DNA from: Diphasiastrum complanatum
Taxonomy: Eukaryota > Streptophyta > Lycopodiopsida > Lycopodiales > Lycopodiaceae
Length of the DNA stretch: 64,000 bases
Reading direction: 5' to 3'
NCBI GenBank assembly: GCA_029204225.1
Contig: CM055114.1
Span: forward strand, 19,333,273-19,397,272
Shown: positions 13,780 to 25,382 of the stretch, one piece after another
Layout: every line of letters begins with the position of its first letter
Position numbering within the stretch: position 1 is the first letter of the stretch
The notes under the pieces: model-generated
Seen by the model: the letters and a program-made list of their open reading frames with translations, nothing else
What the model was told of the DNA's origin: nothing
Databases searched by the model: none
Program-made: the position numbers and the translations under genes

Positions 13780-14035
13780 GGATCGAGCTAGAGAGAGAAA
13801 AGAGATAACGAATAGGGGTAGAGAGATAGAGCAGGTAATCGAAGGAGAGAGGGGTAGAGAGAGAAAATCTCAACCAACGCACTTAGAGAGAGAAAATCTC
13901 AACCGATGCAATCATAGAGATAGAAAAAAGGGTAAAGAGAGAAAATCTCAACCGATGGCTTCGTAGAGAGAGAAAAACTCAACCGATGGCTTCGTAGAGA
14001 GAGAAGGGAGGTAGCCGAAGTCGCGAGGAGAGAGA
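13780..14035. repeat. Minisatellite, about 28-31 bp units
   Basis: Four to six imperfect units of the form AGAGAGAAAATCTCAACCGA followed by TGGCTTCGT or a variant, set in GA-rich sequence. Units are clearest at 13858-14000. Confidence 0.8.
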
Positions 14036-14365
14036 GCTTAGTTCCACCCAAATTTCTGCAGGGACCTTCTTCAGAAAATTCTAAGACCTCAGAGAAGTCT
14101 GCAAAGGTCTAGAAGGTGATTTGATTGCCCTGCGAAGGCTTTGCGAGAGTTCAGATAGTCTGCGAGGGTTGAATCCTCGCAGGAATGGATGTCTCGCACA
14201 ACTTGCTCCAGATGTTGGATTTTCAAGATCAGACCATGTAGGCAGGCTAATTTCACTACTCTGATTCCATTTATGCACCTTGCGAAGATTGGTTTGATGA
14301 TCTTGATGCTCTGCAAAGATTCTGCCCTTCTGAAATCTTGTAAACACTCAAAATTGATGATTTTG
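14036..14365. other. Unassigned spacer at broken end of element N2
   Basis: About 330 bp with no recognised coding sequence. It adjoins the point where homology to element N1 stops, about 30 bp short of the place where the N1 polypurine tract and 3' LTR lie. Either extra element N2 sequence or foreign sequence at a deletion junction. Confidence 0.3.
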
Positions 14366-14984
14366 CCATCCCACGACATCTGCAATATGCAGTTATTGGG
14401 GACTTTTATTGGCTTCATGCCGAATCTTTCTTAAATGGTACTGCACCTTCTCCATAAAGTCGAGGCGGGCAGTAATCCAAGTTGTGTGGCAGAAAACAAC
14501 GGTGGGCTCCGGCAATCCACTTTGAGGTTGTCCAGGAGCCTCCCATCATTGCTGCACAAAAGTATAAACGAGCAACAGGCAGCTGATCTTTGATTTGCTC
14601 TTAGGCCATCGGCTTATTTGGATCGAATGCCAGAGGAGGGAGACAATCGTCCCATCTGGTTGCCACTAACACCAACAGAGTTAGATCTTTAGTAAACATT
14701 GCTGATTGTCGCACCGTTGGATCTGGAGAGTGGATATACTCTCTCTGATAGGCTTGTAAGGCTCGGTGGAAGTCCACTGAGATTGTCCAATTATAGGGCT
14801 GATGGATGATTGGCCAATTGGATGTATGGATGGTAATTTTGTCCATAGCCAATCCCAAATCTTTCCATTTATTCCTTCGCGGCATTGGCACATAATAGAG
14901 ATCGACCCACAATTGGCGAGGGCTGGCGACGTAACTCCTAATTGATTATGGAGTTTTCTCAAAAATAGTGATTCTCCATGCCCG

Positions 14985-16052
14985 CTACTCTCCTAATGCA
15001 TGTATTTTGTCCAACTCTTTGTCGGCCTCTATTTCAAAGGTCTTAAACTTCAGAACCCAACCACCACGCGATGACTCATGCGGATGTTGCTTTAAGAAGG
15101 TCTGGATCTGGTCCTCGACGCTAACGGGCCTTCTGAATAGAGGTGTGGTCCTTGATGAGGATGGACCTGCTTGTACTACCAGTAAGATTGGCGGTTGTTC
15201 TATTAGGTCTGGAGCTCCCCCCTGGTCCATGCTGGAATCTACCCTTGTATCCATTTGTAGATCTTCTTGGCATGGAAGGGAGAATTGTGGCATGACCGGT
15301 ACGAGGACTTGTGGTCCAGCTTCCAACACCTGAGCGGCTGCTTTTTCATAGGCGGTGATGCTCTCTTTAGCCTTTGCCAACTCGGTTGAAACTGCTCCTT
15401 TGAACTTGTCAAAACGGCCTTGGAATCTCTAAAGGGCCACTTTGTATGTTTCCACTTTCTTGAACAAATACGCAATCTCCGTCGATGTGACCGGATGATA
15501 AGCATCACGCTCAAGGGTGGTCGCATCTAATTCACCTTGAAGCCGTGTGTGATCCTGTTCGGCCATCTGCAATTGACCCTTCAGCAGCTGCACCTATTGT
15601 TTTGCATCCTGCATGGCCTTATCCACCTGATCTTGTGCGGTTGTCAGGGCGTTTTGTAGGGAGCTGATGTATTCTTCCAAGTGATCAGCTTGTTGCTAGG
15701 CCAACTTCTTTTCAGCATCAGTCTTGTTTTCATGTTGCTTGGCAATCTTCAATTGTCAATCCATCTGGACAATTTTCTGGCTGATCAGAGTGTTTTTTGA
15801 GCCCATATCAAAAATTCTCTGTTCCATTTCTTTCTTCTTATCCAGCATAGACTGGATCACTTGTGCAAGGCTTGAAACCAAACCGAGTGCATCAACATAA
15901 TCTACGGTCGTGGAGGCGGCAGCAGCAACAGGACCTGAGAGTACTCTCCTGGGTTGGCGTGGAATAGGTGCCAATACTTCTTCTTTTTCAAAAATGCCTT
16001 TGTCTATAAATTCCTCAGGCACTGTGGCATCGAACTGTTTTGATGATCTCAT
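14985..16052 (-). pseudogene. Coiled-coil cargo protein of element N2, broken
   Basis: Homologue of the N1 cargo. Opens MRSSKQFDATVPEEF at 16052, reads through VDYVDALGLVSSLAQVIQ and LDKKKEMEQ to a stop at 15756, continues in damaged frames through the coiled coil, and ends in the 15380-14985 frame (MAKAKESITAYE, SSMDQGGAPDL, VEDQIQTFLKQHPHES, HALGE then stop). The C-terminal tail here gives the natural end of the protein and shows that the shorter frame in N1 is shifted. Confidence 0.6.
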
Positions 16053-16540
16053 AGCTTTGTCGACCCAAAGTGTGGCCGGGCTATCTTCCGTGTGAGGTTG
16101 CTGGCTAACATCTTCAACACCGACAGTAAATTGAATCCTCTTCCAAGGGATTGGAGTTCAAAGGACGTAGGGCTCTAGGACATTTCAAAACTTTCAGTGC
16201 CCCCAAGGGGGTCGGAATCATCGAACATATGCGCGTTTGGTAAAGTGGCTTCGGTGTGTGGGGGTGAGGCGGCCTGGGCAGCTGTGATGGGAATGGTAGG
16301 CCCAGTGGTCACAGACTATCCTTGATTGGAAGCAGAGGCTAGGGGAATGGGAAGTTCAGTGCGAACAGCAGCAAGGGGTGGAAGCGCAGCTGACGATGTA
16401 TGCCTAATACGACGTCGTGACATGGAAGGCGAGTCGGGAATGACAATTTTGTTGCATGGATGACGACGACTATGAGAACTCGAGGCCTAGTGAGACGACT
16501 CGGCCGGTGCTTCTTCGTAGACCGAAAGCACAGAATCCAA

Positions 16541-17043
16541 GAAGCAAATTTCAAGGAATTTATGCAAATAATCTTTAAAAGCAAATTGCATACTCTTTGG
16601 AATGAACTTGGTGCATTACAGAGTCCAAACGACATTACTTTCTAAGCATAGTTGCCCCATTCTGTTGCAAAAGCGATTTTGTGACGATCGGCAGGTGCAA
16701 TCTTAACCTGGTTGTAACCACTGAATCCATCCAAGACACTATAAGCTTTTGCTCGAGCAAGGCGATCCAAAATGCTTTCAGTAAAAGGTAACAGAAAGTG
16801 ATCCTTTTGTGTCACTTTGTTTAGCGCTTTGAGATTCACACAGATTCGCAATTTGCCATCTTTCTTAGGAACAATGACAATTGATGAAATCCATTCGGTA
16901 TACTCAATCTCATAAATGAAATCGGCATCAAGCAGTCTTTGAAGTTCTTTCTTTATTAGATTCGCAACATTAGGATTACAGTGATATAACTTTGTAACCT
17001 TTGGAACTGCATCATGTACTAAAGGTATGGTATGTTCAATCAC
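16541..17043 (-). pseudogene. Gypsy reverse transcriptase, truncated (element N2)
   Basis: Ty3/gypsy RT fingers and palm: VPKKDGKLRICVNLKALNK, FLLPFTESILDRL, YSVLDGFSGYNQVKIAP, then after a stop MSFGLCNAPSSFQR. The catalytic YxDD block should follow about 30 residues later but the sequence switches to the cargo region at about 16540, so the enzyme is incomplete. Confidence 0.85.
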
Positions 17044-17091
17044 TGATGTCAGAATACCCTTCAGATCTTGATAAGTCCATGCAAAGCAGTC

Positions 17092-17787
17092 CTAATACTT
17101 AATAAGTAGCATGCGTAGTGCTTGATACTGTTCAGGATTAAGTTGTGATCCAACTTGTACAATCTTTTCCAGTTCTCTTGGTTTAGCAAGATTCATTGGC
17201 TGCGTCCTAGCTGGACCATCGTAAACCTCTTTCGATTCTTGCACGTGCTCTTCAAGTTCACGATGTGCTTTAGGTAACATGATAACCACATCATCCAATG
17301 TATAACGTTTAAAATGTTCGGGCATATCATGTTGGACTACATGTGCTTGTTCTTTTCCAAAAGGGCTCGTCTTGGATCTTCGCTTAGCCTTCTTAGCAGG
17401 AATTGATCGTGGAGGTGATGACTTCTGAGAAGATAAACTCTTCTTCAAAGGTGAAGACTTCCTAGACGATGATGTCTTACTAGAATTCTGACTTGTACAA
17501 TCATCCTCGACTTTTCCTTTGCCTTTATCCAGTAAGGGTGGCACATTCTCTGAATCAATCTTTCGAGGGGGATTTTCCCATTTCAGGACCGTATTATAAT
17601 ATTGCTTAGCTTGTTTCTTCGTCATCGATCCTGTGATCCTATCTTCCTTCAATATAACTGCTTTGGGCGGTTTTATTGTTGGTTCATCAGGAACATTACA
17701 CACTCCAAATCTGGTTGGATCCATATGATTTAGAATCTGCTCATCCGTAAGTTCAGCATCGCCATCATAAGTCAAGGCATGGCTCAC
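17092..17787 (-). pseudogene. Gypsy protease-RT linker (element N2)
   Basis: Open frame of 231 codons immediately upstream of the RT. Ser/Lys-rich middle (SSPLKKSLSSQKSSPP) and a C-terminal stretch leading towards RT. It fits the poorly conserved linker between protease and RT of Athila/Tat-type gypsy elements. No catalytic motif. Confidence 0.5.
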
Positions 17788-18306
17788 TAGTATGAGATCA
17801 TCCTCAATCGAATCTGTTATAGATTTTGTTGATATCCAGACAATTCAGCGCATTCAGTGGAAACGTGATGGGTGTATCCAAAGTTCGATCTAATAAGAAA
17901 ATCTCGCTCAAATATGATTGATTATCTTGTTGACACATATATCATGTTGTACAATCAATCGTTGCAAGAGCTTCATTCCAATTGACAGTATCCGTTTGAG
18001 AATCGTAATGAACTCCCAAATTGTTCTCTTGTCGGTCACAAGTGTGATTCGTTGTTGATGAATCATCATCCTCTTTTTGAACCACTGGTTTGATAGTCCA
18101 AGTTGTAGGATCAACTTTAACTACACGTTCACGATTTTCATAAGTGATTTTTCCGGTACCCCTATTATGAATTACTTGCGCAACTCATAACCATGGACGT
18201 TCCAATGGAACTCGGTAGACATTTGGCGCTTTTGTAAGTCCATCACTACGAAAGTAATGATGAACTGTACTCCCGCAATTCTGACAGGTATATCTTTAAC
18301 CATTCC

Positions 18307-18588
18307 TCATGGACGAACTGTCATTTGATCAGCTAGCTTAATAGCAAAAGTAGTAGGCTTGATTTTTATAAGGCCCCATTTTGCACATAGCTTTGTAGAA
18401 ATCAGGTTAACTCCTGAACCGCCATCTATCGCCGCTCGGCAAAGGTTCTGGCAAAAAACAAAAAAATGACTTTTTTTTTTGGCAAAAATATGGCAACATG
18501 ACAACTGATCTTCTGAAAACCTTTCTATTTTTGGTATTATTCTTTGTCGACCTGGCAGTAGATAGATCTGAATCACACCTATGCACAA
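18307..18588 (-). pseudogene. Retropepsin fragment (element N2)
   Basis: Contains AAIDGGSGVNLIS, equivalent to the D-S/G-G-S/A active-site loop of retroviral-type aspartic proteases, followed by KLADQMTVRP. The position upstream of linker and RT is right for gypsy. Confidence 0.65.
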
Positions 18589-19041
18589 CGAATCGAGCGA
18601 AGGTTCTTTTTCTATATTTTTAGGGTTTTGGTGATTTTTTAACGTTTTTTGATGGTTTTTTTTATGTTTTTGAAAATATGTTGGGAATTAATCTTTGCCC
18701 TTCAAACTGAAGGTTTTGTAAGCAAAACTAAAGGTCTCTAAGACTCGGCGAAGGTTTCTTGAAAGAGGGTAAAAATTTATAAGCTCTGATGACGCCTTTT
18801 GTCTCTTTTTGACCAAATCTGACAGATTTGACCGATTTTTTGTTGTTTTCTCTGATATCTGAATAGCTTTCCCTGTTTAACAATCAGATTAGATTTCAAA
18901 CAAGAAAATCCACTCAAATCAAACAGAATCAATTCCAAACTAGCTCTAAATGCAGATCTAACAGTATTCATGCCACAACAAGATGCCTAATGCAAGCTAA
19001 CCATTCAACACTTATGCTGCAAACTGAAATATTGGCGTAGC

Positions 19042-19059
19042 TCCCCAACAACGGTGCCA
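19042..19059 (-). other. Primer binding site of element N2
   Basis: Minus strand TGGCACCGTTGTTGGGGA, the same type as in N1, lying just inside the 5' LTR. Confidence 0.75.
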
Positions 19060-19063
19060 AAAT

Positions 19064-19830
19064 TGTAGTAGGTTTTTTTTCCTTGCCTAACGTGAATCCA
19101 AGGTCTAGTCAATCTAGCATCAAAGAGACAAAGCTAGTTGTCACACGTAGGTTCGTTCCCATGAGAGCGATAGTATAGTTCAGATTTCAACATGAATGGA
19201 GGATCCAAATCTAACTCTAACATCTATTAACCCTGAACATTAACACTACATCCATTAACACTACGATCCATTAACACTACACATCCACAACAAAGATAGC
19301 TTACTCTTTCTTTCTCTCTCTCTCTCTCTCTCATAAAAAATATAATAACATACAATCCCAATAACATTCAAATCCAACAATTAGCAGAACCAAAGAAAGC
19401 ATGAGAGATGGAGAAGGAAAAAAGAAGAGCAAGGACATTCATCAATCCATTTCTGAAGATAACCAATCTTCTTTATTGAAATGAAGAAATGAATATGAGG
19501 AGCAACTCAAGTTGCTCCCTTTTTATAGTAGAGAGGAGGACCCTGGCCTCTGAATCCTATTGGCCCATTCTTGCCTCTCTTATTATTCAAATTTAAAAAA
19601 GTGTGAAAACCATCCAAATTTGAGGAAAACCCAACTTTATTCACTAACTTGACATCTAGGCCCTGCGACATTAAAAGTCCTGCAAAAAGGCCTAAAGTCC
19701 TTTTATTGACTTGCTAAATAATCAAATCTGTATGTGATCATCAGGTTGGACTTACACACGCAGGGTGCCAAATCCCTCTCACTTATTAACTAGGGTTAGG
19801 GTTGCCTTGGGATCCGCAAACCCTCCAACA
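19064..19830 (-). repeat. 5' LTR of element N2
   Basis: 767 bp, homologous along its whole length to both N1 LTRs, with the same termini (TGTTGGAGGG...CTACTACA on the minus strand). Confidence 0.9.
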
Positions 19831-20826
19831 TTCACCAATTTGACTAAGAACATCTGCAACTCCATTCAAGCTACCTTTCTCGAAGATCATGCTGATTGCA
19901 AAAATACTTAAGAAGCTAGTGATTCGTAGACACTATACAAGCAGTGTCTCAAGGTTTTTTAAGTGCATGGATAACTGCAAATATTATTTTTCCTACATAG
20001 CATAATGCAACTGAGGACTAGTGAATTTTTTGCTTTCAAACGCTAGTGGCCTATCATTATGTAATAGAACCGCTGCAATTGTAGGAACTTTAAGAACTAG
20101 GTTGATTCCTCTTTTTCTTTTTATTAACAATCCCTTTTGTCAGATTAGTGAGCGATGATGCTAAAATTGAATCTCCGAAAGCAAACCGTAAATCCCAAAA
20201 TGATTTAACTTGTCTCATAGTTTGCGAAATCGGCCAATCAACCACTTCTTGATTTTATCCTCGTCAATCTTGAATTCATAAGCGGTAATCTTATGACCGA
20301 GATACACCACCTCATGCTTAAACAATTCATAATTGGATTCCTTAGCGTAGAGTAACTCATGTCATAGTTTCATCAAGATAGTTCTCAAGCGTTCTATGTT
20401 TTCCTCAAACATCTTACTGTAGCCAAGAATGTCATATAGGAATACTACCACAAAATTCCCAAAATATGGACGAAAGAAATCGTTCATCATTTGCTGAAAT
20501 GTTGTTGGAGCATTCGTTAAACCAAAAGGCAACACTAAGAATGCATAATGGCCAAATCTAGTATGAAATCAAGTCTTTTGAACATCTTTCAATTTAATTC
20601 CTATGTGATGGTACCTTGTCTTGAGATCTATCTTAGTGAAGCATTTAGCTCCACCAAAATCCTGGGTAACGGATATCTATTCTTAATAGTCACTTTATTG
20701 AATCCCTTGTAATCCATGCACATCTAAAAACCTTCATCTTTCTTCGATTTCAAAACAATAGGAGTGTCCCATTGTGACTTATTGGGTTGGATATGTTCCA
20801 TCCTCAGATAGATTTTTCGTGGTCTA
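19831..20826 (-). pseudogene. Gypsy element D RT and RNase H
   Basis: Minus-strand chromovirus-type RT/RNase H full of stops. Recognisable pieces: [65 protein letters not shown] (YxDD block altered), EVVYLGHKIT, then RNase H IHALKK, LKYFCNQHDLRER and GVADVLSQ. It ends exactly at the N2 LTR and is cut at about 20826 in the RT N-terminus, where copia sequence begins. With the LTR at 11977-12508 this forms one interrupted minus-strand gypsy. Confidence 0.75.
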
Positions 20827-21191
20827 CTAACAAGTAGGACACCATTTTTCTTTCATCGACAAAAAATGAGTATAAAGCGCTAAGTTCTGCTACTCAAGAA
20901 GTTGTTTGGCTGTGTAGCTTGTTGAGTGAGATTTGTATGAGACAAACACACCCTATTGTTATTTTATGTGATAGCCAAAGCGAGATACAATTGGCTAAAA
21001 ATCCAGTCTTTCACGCAAGACTAAACACATTGAAGTTAAATACTACTTTGTGCGTGAAAAGCTACAATATGAAGACATTAGTATTATGCATTGCTCTACG
21101 ATATTGCAACTTGCTGATGTATTCACAAAAGCTCAAAGTAATGATAAATTTGAGACTATTAGAGCTAATCTTGGCATAGATACAGTCATGT
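20827..21191 (+). pseudogene. Copia RNase H C-terminus
   Basis: Reads FSWSTNK, TIFLSSTKNEYKALSSATQEVVWL, VILCDSQSEIQLAKNPVFHAR, then after a shift VKYYFVREKLQYEDI and QLADVFTKAQS, ending with TAA at 21189-21191. Its place and strand would fit the missing end of copia element B (which stops in the same domain at 11972), with roughly 50 codons lost; it could equally be a separate copia, since no LTR matching B was found after it. Confidence 0.75.
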
Positions 21192-22198
21192 AAAAAAATT
21201 TCTTTTAAGTATGTGTTGATACTATCATGGAGGTATGTTCCATGAATTGCATAGTTCATAGACCAAATGAGACATTGATTATTGAGGGAGAGAGTTAAAG
21301 CAGCAATAATCAATGTGTCAATTGTTTTACGGCTACTTTCAAAGTCTTACTATCACACATTTTTCTTAGCTCTAGAACTATCGGGTCGATTCTTTTACGA
21401 TCCCATGTTGAGGTCTTAAGCAATTTTTTTTTGTTTGTGGTGTTGTGAATATACAATTGTGTGAGAGCAATTATGTCTTGTCTTGAAGCACTTGATGATG
21501 TGTTGTGGTGATTAAATCGATTGGTTTCAAATCGTTTTGTCAACCGTGGACTCCCTCTGTATTGTGCTTTATAGCACCCAATTTTTCTACACTAGATTTT
21601 GGCAATTTTGTGAGCAAAATTGTTGAAATCCGTCAATGTTATGATTGCATGTTTTTTTTCTTTTCCTAATTTGATGTACTGTGCTTGCATGTTAAATTTG
21701 ATCATGTTTCTGACATGCATGAGGGATTTACAGTTGTTTTGAGTGGTCATCCGCATGTGCCTTGACGGTTTGGCCACAAATCGTTTAGGCTGACAATTTT
21801 TGTAAAAACTAAAATTCACATAGAAATTATGTAATGGACACAAGGCAGTTAATTTTGTGCGCTTTGCATCCAGATTGACATTATGTTGGTAAGATTAGAA
21901 ATCCAATAGTATGTCAATTTTTCGATTTCGATTGCCTATATACTAACAGTGCTTTTTTTGTTGAGTTTCAAATTATGTAAATTTAAAAAATAAAAAATAA
22001 ATTCTAAAAATTCAAAAGTTTCAAGTTTTTTTTTTTTTGTTTTGTTTTCTGAATCGTCTATAAAATGACTAAAGTCGATAAATTGACCATATTGGAGTTA
22101 GTTTCAGTAAGAATTGGTCAATTATTCTTCACTTGAAGTTTACAATAGGCATATTCATTAAGTAAAGTTAGTCATTTTCCTAAAATAGATAATTCAAA
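21192..22198. other. AT-rich stretch, probable LTR remnants
   Basis: A purine tract (ATTGAGGGAGAGAG) near 21278-21292 could be the polypurine tract of the copia that ends at 21191. Beyond it the sequence is AT-rich with no coding sense; it probably includes copia 3' LTR sequence and the leader of the following gypsy gag. No precise boundaries. Confidence 0.35.
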
Positions 22199-22690
22199 AT
22201 GGTTGAAGAATCTGCAAATCAGGCCATGACAAATCGGGCCGTGCCAAATCAGGCTGCACCATCATACATGCAGATTTGCCAGCAATTGAGCACAACGCTC
22301 AATGACATGAACTATCAGAATAATTTGGACAGATGGAAGTTTGTTTAGAACGGATAAGGCTATTGTCTTCTCCAAACCTCATATTTCAGCCTGCAGCGTA
22401 TTTGAGTTAGAAGAATGAGAAGAAACTGAAAGTTGTGGAGGACTAGCTCGTTAAGTGATGAAGTTACTTTAGTTTGCATGGAATTTCTCATGTGACAAAA
22501 ATTGAAAGTGTCGTATTATTCTTACACGACAAGGCAACACTGTGGTGGCGAGATTTGTCGGTGAAACCCATGACCTGAGATTCTTTTGAGGAGGTCTTTA
22601 AAAAAGCTTTCATAATAGCCGATGATGTTGATTACTATCAGAAATTTGTGGATTGCAAGATGGGTAGTAAGAGCTTGGATTCTCATCATT
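22199..22690 (+). pseudogene. Gypsy gag fragment
   Basis: Starts MVEESANQAM and, past several stops, reads GISHVTKIESVVLFLHDKA, TLWWRDLS, SFEEVFKKAF and YYQKFVDCKMGS, the conserved order of the Retrotrans_gag domain. It ends where a minus-strand copia begins near 22690. Confidence 0.6.
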
Positions 22691-25330
22691 GCCTGTGATA
22701 ATTATATCATCAACATAGAGGACAATCAAGACAATCTATTATCGTTTATGAGAGTATAAAGATTTGGATATGAATTTGTCCTTATAAACTCATGAGAGAG
22801 AAAGTAGTGATCAATTCATCCACACCATGCACGTGGCACTTGCTTGAGACCATAGAGTGCTTTGTGTAGCTTACATACCTTTTGTTCTTGTCCCTTTGCA
22901 ATGAAGCCTTGTTGTTGGAGCATATATAGTCCCTCTTCAAGTCATTATGCAGGAATGTGGATTATATATCTATGTGATGGATTCTCCATCCAAAATGGGG
23001 TGCTAAGGCATAGCGTAATCCACTTAACTATCGAAGCAAATGTCTCTTCATAGTAGATCCCCTTGTTTTGCTCATAGCCCTTTACTACTAGGCGTGCCTT
23101 GTGCTTTGCAATCGTGCCATCCGCATAAAACTTTGTTCTAAATATCCATTTGTTTTCAATGGATTTCTTTCCATGTGGTAGATCAACTAACTCCCACGTA
23201 TCATGCTTGTGGATTGACTCCATCTCCTCTTCCATTGCCCTTTTTCACTCTTTGAGATCCTTTGCCCCATCAAAGGTTGATGGCTCTCGACACTCCGTAA
23301 TGTCGCTCATTCGGGCATGGTTCACATGATAGCGATTAGGAGGTTTCCTTTCCCGCGTTGATCTTCGCCTCTTCCTGCAAACTAGATCTAGGTTGATTCA
23401 TCTTTGCATCTTTCATGACCTTCTTGTACCATTTGGGTATCCTAGATTATGGTGACACACTTCTTGGAGAGTATGTGTCCAAAGGAGTGTCCAAGAATCG
23501 TCTCTTGCTTCCAGCAGGTTTCCACCTATCGGTAAATACCTTCCTCTAGGCTCATGAATTGGAGGCGTTCTCTCATACTCGCCTTCTCGAGCCGCATCTT
23601 CATGTGTATCAACCCGTGGAGCTGCTTCTTCGTCTTCTTCTAGGATTATGAGATGTCTTTTGATGCTATCATCACCTACATGGTCTTCATCCTCAAACCT
23701 ATGCAACTCATCAAAGATGACATCCTTACTAATGTGAATCTTGTTCATCACAATATTAAAGCATATGTACACCTTTGTCCTCTCATCATACCCGACAAAA
23801 ATGCACTTGATCGCTTTGGCATTGAGCTTTTTTTTCTCCTCCTTTGGCATGTGTACATAAGCCTTGAACCCAAAGTCTCAAAACTTGTTGATTTTAGGCT
23901 TCATTCTCATAAAAGCTTCTTCAAGAGTCACATTTGGAACCGCAAATGTGGGACTCATGTTTTGCAAGAACGTTGTCGCATTGCACGCTTCCTACCAAAG
24001 AGAATCTGGTAAGCCCATCTGCTTCATCATGGAGCGTGCACTCTCTATAATGGTTCTATTCTTTCTTTCTACTACACCATTACTATGCAGCGTGTGTGAT
24101 TGAGTGAATTGTCTTTTGATGCCATATTCCTTGCAAAAGCCCTCAAAATCATCTGATTTTAATTTGCCCCCTCTATATGATCTTAGCACTTTGATTCATG
24201 CATCCAGTTGGTTCTCCACTAAAGCCTCGAATTCCTTGAAGTGAGCAAAAGCATCAAATTTCTTTTTCAAGAAATAAATCCATGTCCTCCTGGAGTAATC
24301 ATCTATGAAATTCATAAAATAATAGGCTCCCCCCATGGACATGGTCTTCATTGGGTCGCACAAATCACTGTGAATGAGTTCAAGTGATTTCTTGGCTCTT
24401 GCAGCTCCACCTTTCTTGAGTGTCTCCCTATGATGCTTTTCCTAACACATCCTTCACATATAGAGTGATGATCATCCTATAATGCTGGTAATCCAATTAC
24501 CATCTTTAGCTTCACCATCAATCTTAGACTCCCATAGTTCAAGTGGCCTAATCTTATGTGCCACAATTTCAATTGTGATGCTGTCGAAGTGGCTAAACCA
24601 TATTCTCCTGGTTTTGCAGCATCCTTCATATCCTTCATTAGGCATCCATCCTTGACAAACTCAACTTTCGAATGTTGATTTGCCATTAGACCAACATAAA
24701 GCAAAGTCTTTCTAAGTCCAGGAACATAAAGCACATCAGAGAATATTCTTGATCTTACCATCAGAAAACTGCACAAGTACATTGCCAACGCCTTGGATTT
24801 GACTTTACTCCCCATTGGTCTATGTGATCTTGTTCCTATCATGGATTGGTGAGAAGTTTTTGAACCAATCACTTGGCCCTATCATCAACTTGATATGCCA
24901 ATGTCGATGAGAAGACACTTGTCTTGTCATCTTTTCCATCATCTTTGGCGATATTTCCTTATTGTTTCACTTTTTATGTCTTTATGTCCGCTATTTTTTT
25001 TTTGTATCATTCGCGTGCCCAATGACCAAGTTTATGGCAATAGTAGCATTTGCCCTTCTTCTTCTTTTTTGGCTTTGATGACGACTCTCCCTCCTCCTCA
25101 TCATCCTTTCCCTTCTTTGGAATCCTCTTCCAACCTTTTTGCTTGTTTTGGCGAGTAATGCTTGATCCTCCTGGGGAGTTTGCCTTGACTTCACTAACTC
25201 TCGACATTGCTCCTCTTGCAACATGATCCCGTGCAAGTCTTCAAAGGTAGACAATCTCTCCCTCGAGGAAATGCCGCTCACAAACATTTGTAGACCCTCC
25301 AATACACCTCTCATAGTGGTATGTACCAAT
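22690..25330 (-). mobile_element. LTR/Copia element F internal region, no LTRs
   Basis: Minus-strand copia gag-pol with many stops, read from 25330 to 22690. Gag end with zinc knuckle CYYCHKLGHWARE (25055-25010); GAG-pre-integrase 24872-24477 (LKLWHIRLGHLNYGSLRLM); integrase core about 24400-24000 (HSDLCDPM, NFIDDYSRRTW, NGVVERKNRTIIESARSMM); integrase tail 23850-23413 (KAIKCIFVGYDERTK); RT 23235-22695 (KHDTWELVDLP, IENKWIFRTKFYADGTI, KARLVVKGYEQ, LHKALYGLKQVPRAW). RT is cut before YxDD. Both LTRs and the gag N-terminus are missing. Confidence 0.85.
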
Positions 25331-25333
25331 TAT

Positions 25334-25382
25334 TATCTATGTGATCATCCGGTTGGACTTACAAACGCAGGGTGCCAAAGTT
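25334..25382. repeat. Short N1/N2-type LTR fragment
   Basis: About 45 bp (TATGTGATCATCCGGTTGGA through GCAGGGTGCCAAA) nearly identical to an internal part of the N2 LTR near 19730-19775. It lies exactly at the broken gag end of copia F. Confidence 0.7.

Larger units (their letters stand above)
14366..19830 (-). mobile_element. Element N2: N1 relative that retains gypsy protease and RT, 3' LTR lost
   Basis: Minus-strand relative of N1. 5' LTR 19064-19830 and primer binding site 19042-19059 match N1. Inside, from right to left: retropepsin (18588-18307), a linker, RT (17043-16541), then directly the coiled-coil cargo region (about 16540-14366), collinear with N1 9330-7060. RNase H and integrase are missing. 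The 3' LTR is absent. It is inserted in gypsy D right after the RNase H end (GVADVLSQIGE at 19831-19870). N1 lacks the pol part and carries another ORF at that place, so the two are modular variants of one family. Confidence 0.75.

Noticed and set aside
13858-14000. CRISPR-like array of repeats
   Set aside because: Units are imperfect, adjacent and without unique spacers; the DNA is eukaryotic.
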